Positions 32,338 to 34,824 of a stretch of 34,824 bases of DNA are shown here, piece by piece. The stretch is from Azovibrio restrictus. GTDB lineage: Bacteria > Bacteroidota > Bacteroidia > Chitinophagales > Chitinophagaceae. Location: positions 1 through 34,824 of the forward strand of contig JANLJF010000084.1 of the NCBI GenBank assembly GCA_029255605.1, written 5' to 3'. How positions within the stretch are numbered: position 1 is the first letter of the stretch; the number at the start of each line of letters is the position of its first letter. Below the pieces are notes generated by a model. That model worked only from the letters and a program-made list of their open reading frames with translations, was not told the origin of the DNA and did no database searches. The translations under genes and the position numbers were made by a program.

Positions 32338-32945
32338 GTTTGATGTCATTTACATATATGTTGGAAACGGCCGTTGATAAATGATGATAGCAGTAGCCTT
32401 AATTATAGCTTTTACTACATGCACTGTTCAGGCACAGCGCATCGTTTTCAGCACGCTCGCACACATGGCTACTGCTACTATAGGCTACAAGCTTTTACAA
32501 AAGTGCGGCGATGCAGCCACCGCGGCTTCTTTTCCTTAGAAATATCGCAAAGCCTATCGGAAAGCTTATCGAATGTTTGTTGCTTCATTTTTCTTCTCTC
32601 ACGTAAGCTCCAAAACATAATCAAGGGTTGCTTTTCCCGGTTGCTGAACAAGTGGCTTTTTATTTTCACCTGCGGTTCAGGTAGCATGATGGGAATCCTT
32701 GACTTAAAATTCACCGCAGCCCTTTTCGAAATAGATAACCGCATTGATGATGCTAACCATTAATGTTTCTTACGGCTGAAATGGAGCTTCTAATCTACCA
32801 GGTACGGATTTATTTTTAATTACGAGTTCTATGAGTTAAAGTTCACATGTAGTAGCTTTATAATTAGTTGTGTCAATCATTTGTAATAACCAACGAATTG
32901 CAACGCCTTCAAGATTGAGAGTATCGTTTTAAAATAATCAGGAAC
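32338..32945. other. 608-bp stretch without a convincing gene
   Basis: Lies between the Rnk-like gene and the P-type ATPase. Several short frames on both strands are open, and none shows a known family. The best are a 52-codon + ORF (32381-32539) with a signal-peptide-like start, and a - frame across 32478-32744 ending in a basic peptide. TAGCTTTA at 32853-32860 could serve as a -7 element for the ATPase gene. No Crp/Fnr box. Confidence 0.5.
32381..32539 (+). CDS. Possible small exported peptide
   Basis: 52 residues: MMIAVALIIAFTTCTVQAQ looks like a signal peptide with cleavage after VQA, followed by a 34-residue body with one Cys (CGDAATAA). There is no recognisable ribosome-binding context and no homology known to me. 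It starts 43 bp after the Rnk-like gene. It may equally be a decayed gene end or chance. Confidence 0.25.
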   Translation: MMIAVALIIAFTTCTVQAQRIVFSTLAHMATATIGYKLLQKCGDAATAASFP

Positions 32946-34824
32946 ATGCGCAATGGAATCACATCGGAGGAGGCTGTAAAAAAACTAAAACAGTTTGGAT
33001 ATAATGAATTGCCTTCGGCGAAGCCTAAGAACTTTTGGCGAATAGCTAAAGAGGTAATAAGGGAACCGATGTTTCTGCTCTTAATAGGATGTGGAGCCTT
33101 ATACATGATTATCGGCGACTATAGAGAAGGCGCTGTTTTGATGTCTACAATCCTCTTAATTATTGGCATCACGTTTTATCAATATAGAAAAACGGAAAAA
33201 GCACTGGAGGCATTAAAGCAGCTTTCTTCGCCGCGCGCATTAGTTATTCGGGATGGCAACGAAATACGCCTGCCTGCACGAGACCTGGTACCGGATGACA
33301 TTTTGATACTAAACGAAGGCGATCGGATTCCGGCAGATGCCCAGGTAATTGAAACTACAAATTTTCAAGTTGATGAGTCTCTCCTGACAGGTGAATCTAT
33401 GTCTGTTTCAAAGTATCCGGAAGCAGGACATGATATGATATATGGAGGAACATTGGCTGTTCAGGGCAGGTGTATTGCAAAAGCGACAAAAACCGGGCTT
33501 CAGTCACAACTTGGAAAAATTGCATCCAGCCTTAACGCTGTTACCGATACAGAGACCCGCCTGCAGGGAGAAATGAAAGTATTGATAAGAAGGTTTGCCA
33601 TCATAGGCATATTAATGAGCCTGGGCGTAATTACTGCCTACTACCTTACCCGGGGAGATCTTATCAAATCAATATTGTTGGGGCTTGCATCTTCAATGGC
33701 AATATTACCGGAAGAATTCCCAGTTATTCTAACGGTATTTCTCGCACTTGGTGCGTGGCGTTTGTCCAAAAAAAATGTACTCACCAGGAAGCCTTCCGCC
33801 ATAGAAACATTAGGATCGGCTACTGTTTTATGTAGTGATAAGACCGGAACAATAACACAAAACAAGATGGAGATTGCCGCCTTTTCTACAAGGGAAGGCT
33901 ATTTCACTACGTTTTCCGTTTCAAATCTTCCGGGTTGCCAGCTTGTAAACGCTGCGTGGCTAGCCTCACAAAGAGAAACCGTAGACCCGATGGACGCAGC
34001 TATCAATCAACTAACCACAACCGCGTCTATCGTCGAGACGGGACAAGTGCCCATCAAAGAATATCCTTTAAGCCGCGAATTATTAGCGGTGACCAGAATA
34101 TATAAAAACAGCAGTGGAAACTTTATCGCAGCGGCAAAAGGTGCACCGGAGGCTATATTTGATCTTTGCGGGTTGAATAATGAGGAAATATCCCGGCAAG
34201 AAGAGAACCTGGCAAGGATGGCGCAAGCCGGATTTAGAGTATTGGGAGTTGCAGAGTGCCGGCATAGCCTTAAAGAGCTACCGGAAAACCCATCTGAAAT
34301 TGCATTCACCTTTTTAGACCTGCTTGCGTTCGAAGATCCTATCAGACCAGAAGTGCCACAAGCCATCAGCAGTTGCCACAATGCCGGGTTAAAAGTTATA
34401 ATGATAACAGGCGACCACCCGATAACAGCAAAGACAATAGCATATAAAGCAGGCCTGGTAGCAGACTTGGTAATTACCGGAGATGAGTTGTCTCTTATGA
34501 CCGATGAGGAATTAAGTGGCCACCTCAGGCAAAACTGCATTTTTGCCAGGATAGCTCCGGAACACAAGCTGAGAATAGTAAAGGCGCTTAAGAATAATGG
34601 CGAGGTAGTAGCCATGACAGGAGATGGGGTAAATGATGCTCCGGCACTAAAAGCAGCTGATATTGGAATAGCAATGGGCTACAAGGGAACAGATGTAGCA
34701 CGTGAAGCGTCCTCCCTCGTATTACTCGACGATAATTTTGCATCCATCGTTATGGCCATTCGCCTGGGAAGGCGGATATTCGATAATATGCAGAAGGCAA
34801 TGTCTTACGTGATAGCCATACATG
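32946..34824 (+). CDS. P-type cation-transporting ATPase (P2-like), 3' end outside the window
   Basis: 626 codons visible, open at the window end. Order of motifs: short N-terminal cation-ATPase domain, two membrane helices (about 44-77), actuator TGES (148-151), helix 4 with PEEFP (255-259), phosphorylation site DKTGT with Asp298, MITGDHPITAKT, and hinge TGDGVNDAP (from 558), then the start of helix 5. The overall pattern is that of Ca2+/Mg2+-type P2 pumps, but PEEFP replaces the PEGLP of SERCA-type Ca2+ pumps, so the ion is uncertain. About 200-250 residues (last membrane helices) are likely missing to the right. Confidence 0.9.
   Translation, partial: MRNGITSEEAVKKLKQFGYNELPSAKPKNFWRIAKEVIREPMFLLLIGCGALYMIIGDYREGAVLMSTILLIIGITFYQYRKTEKALEALKQLSSPRALVIRDGNEIRLPARDLVPDDILILNEGDRIPADAQVIETTNFQVDESLLTGESMSVSKYPEAGHDMIYGGTLAVQGRCIAKATKTGLQSQLGKIASSLNAVTDTETRLQGEMKVLIRRFAIIGILMSLGVITAYYLTRGDLIKSILLGLASSMAILPEEFPVILTVFLALGAWRLSKKNVLTRKPSAIETLGSATVLCSDKTGTITQNKMEIAAFSTREGYFTTFSVSNLPGCQLVNAAWLASQRETVDPMDAAINQLTTTASIVETGQVPIKEYPLSRELLAVTRIYKNSSGNFIAAAKGAPEAIFDLCGLNNEEISRQEENLARMAQAGFRVLGVAECRHSLKELPENPSEIAFTFLDLLAFEDPIRPEVPQAISSCHNAGLKVIMITGDHPITAKTIAYKAGLVADLVITGDELSLMTDEELSGHLRQNCIFARIAPEHKLRIVKALKNNGEVVAMTGDGVNDAPALKAADIGIAMGYKGTDVAREASSLVLLDDNFASIVMAIRLGRRIFDNMQKAMSYVIAIH

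Noticed and set aside
32478-32744. 88-residue ORF on the - strand
   Set aside because: No domain and no clear start signals; a basic C-terminal part looks peptide-like, but there is no independent support.
32374-32763. 130-residue + strand ORF with a TTG start
   Set aside because: Irregular composition with many Cys, His and Ser, no family resemblance, and it conflicts with other short frames.
1-34824. CRISPR arrays, insertion sequences, tRNA or rRNA genes, prophage, defence islands
   Set aside because: No repeated spacers, transposase or integrase motifs, or structural RNA sequences were seen on reading the window.

Overview
The window looks like chromosomal DNA of a Bacteroidota bacterium, probably from the Chitinophagaceae or a near relative. 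The reasons are a protein with a type IX secretion (T9SS) C-terminal sorting domain, DUF983, DUF6132 and DUF3788 family proteins, A-rich start contexts in place of strong Shine-Dalgarno sites, and repeated promoter elements of the Bacteroidota type TAnnTTTG. I see no rRNA or tRNA genes, insertion sequences, phage genes or CRISPR arrays, and base composition looks even.

Layout. 1-3.9 kb: queD and proline dehydrogenase (divergent), a vanillyl-alcohol-oxidase-type flavoprotein and a DUF983 protein. 3.9-6.7 kb: two divergent Crp/Fnr regulators, then a rhodanese / two small Cys-bearing membrane proteins / thioredoxin operon. 6.8-12.2 kb: YtxH, AI-2E family transporter, a coiled-coil protein, universal stress protein, BON protein, polysaccharide deacetylase and a TIM-barrel-like lipoprotein. 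12.2-17.2 kb: Na/Pi cotransporter, an mlaE-mlaF-mlaD lipid-transport operon and a DUF1003 protein. 17.4-23.2 kb: an internally duplicated unknown protein, an SDR oxidoreductase, a CMD-fold protein, two small membrane proteins, L,D-transpeptidase, DUF3788 and a T9SS-exported ELWxxDGT repeat protein. 23.4-30 kb: a tripartite RND efflux operon with an embedded zf-TFIIB protein. 30-34.8 kb: a membrane-anchored FMN-binding glutamate-synthase-domain protein with a Rnk/GreA-type protein, then a P-type ATPase cut by the window end.

The main discovery is regulatory. A 12-bp inverted repeat, TGAY-N4-RTCA (the Crp/Fnr half-site core with Fnr-type spacing), occurs about 15 times by my hand scan, where roughly 2-3 are expected by chance, and 13 of the 15 lie between genes. 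At most of these promoters the centre of a full or half box lies exactly 29.5 bp upstream of the first T of a TAnnTTTG-like -7 element. That puts it near -41.5, the class II activator position. Several promoters carry a second box exactly 22 bp further upstream. The same geometry appears in front of queD, proline dehydrogenase, the flavoprotein, DUF983, the coiled-coil protein, the universal stress protein, BON, the lipoprotein, DUF1003, the duplicated unknown protein and the ELWxxDGT protein, and within 1 bp before YtxH. This suggests an undescribed, densely clustered stress/redox/envelope regulon with its likely Crp/Fnr regulator encoded in its midst. The efflux, Mla, Na/Pi and P-type ATPase genes lack clear boxes.

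All family assignments come from reading motifs in the translated sequence; no database search was run.
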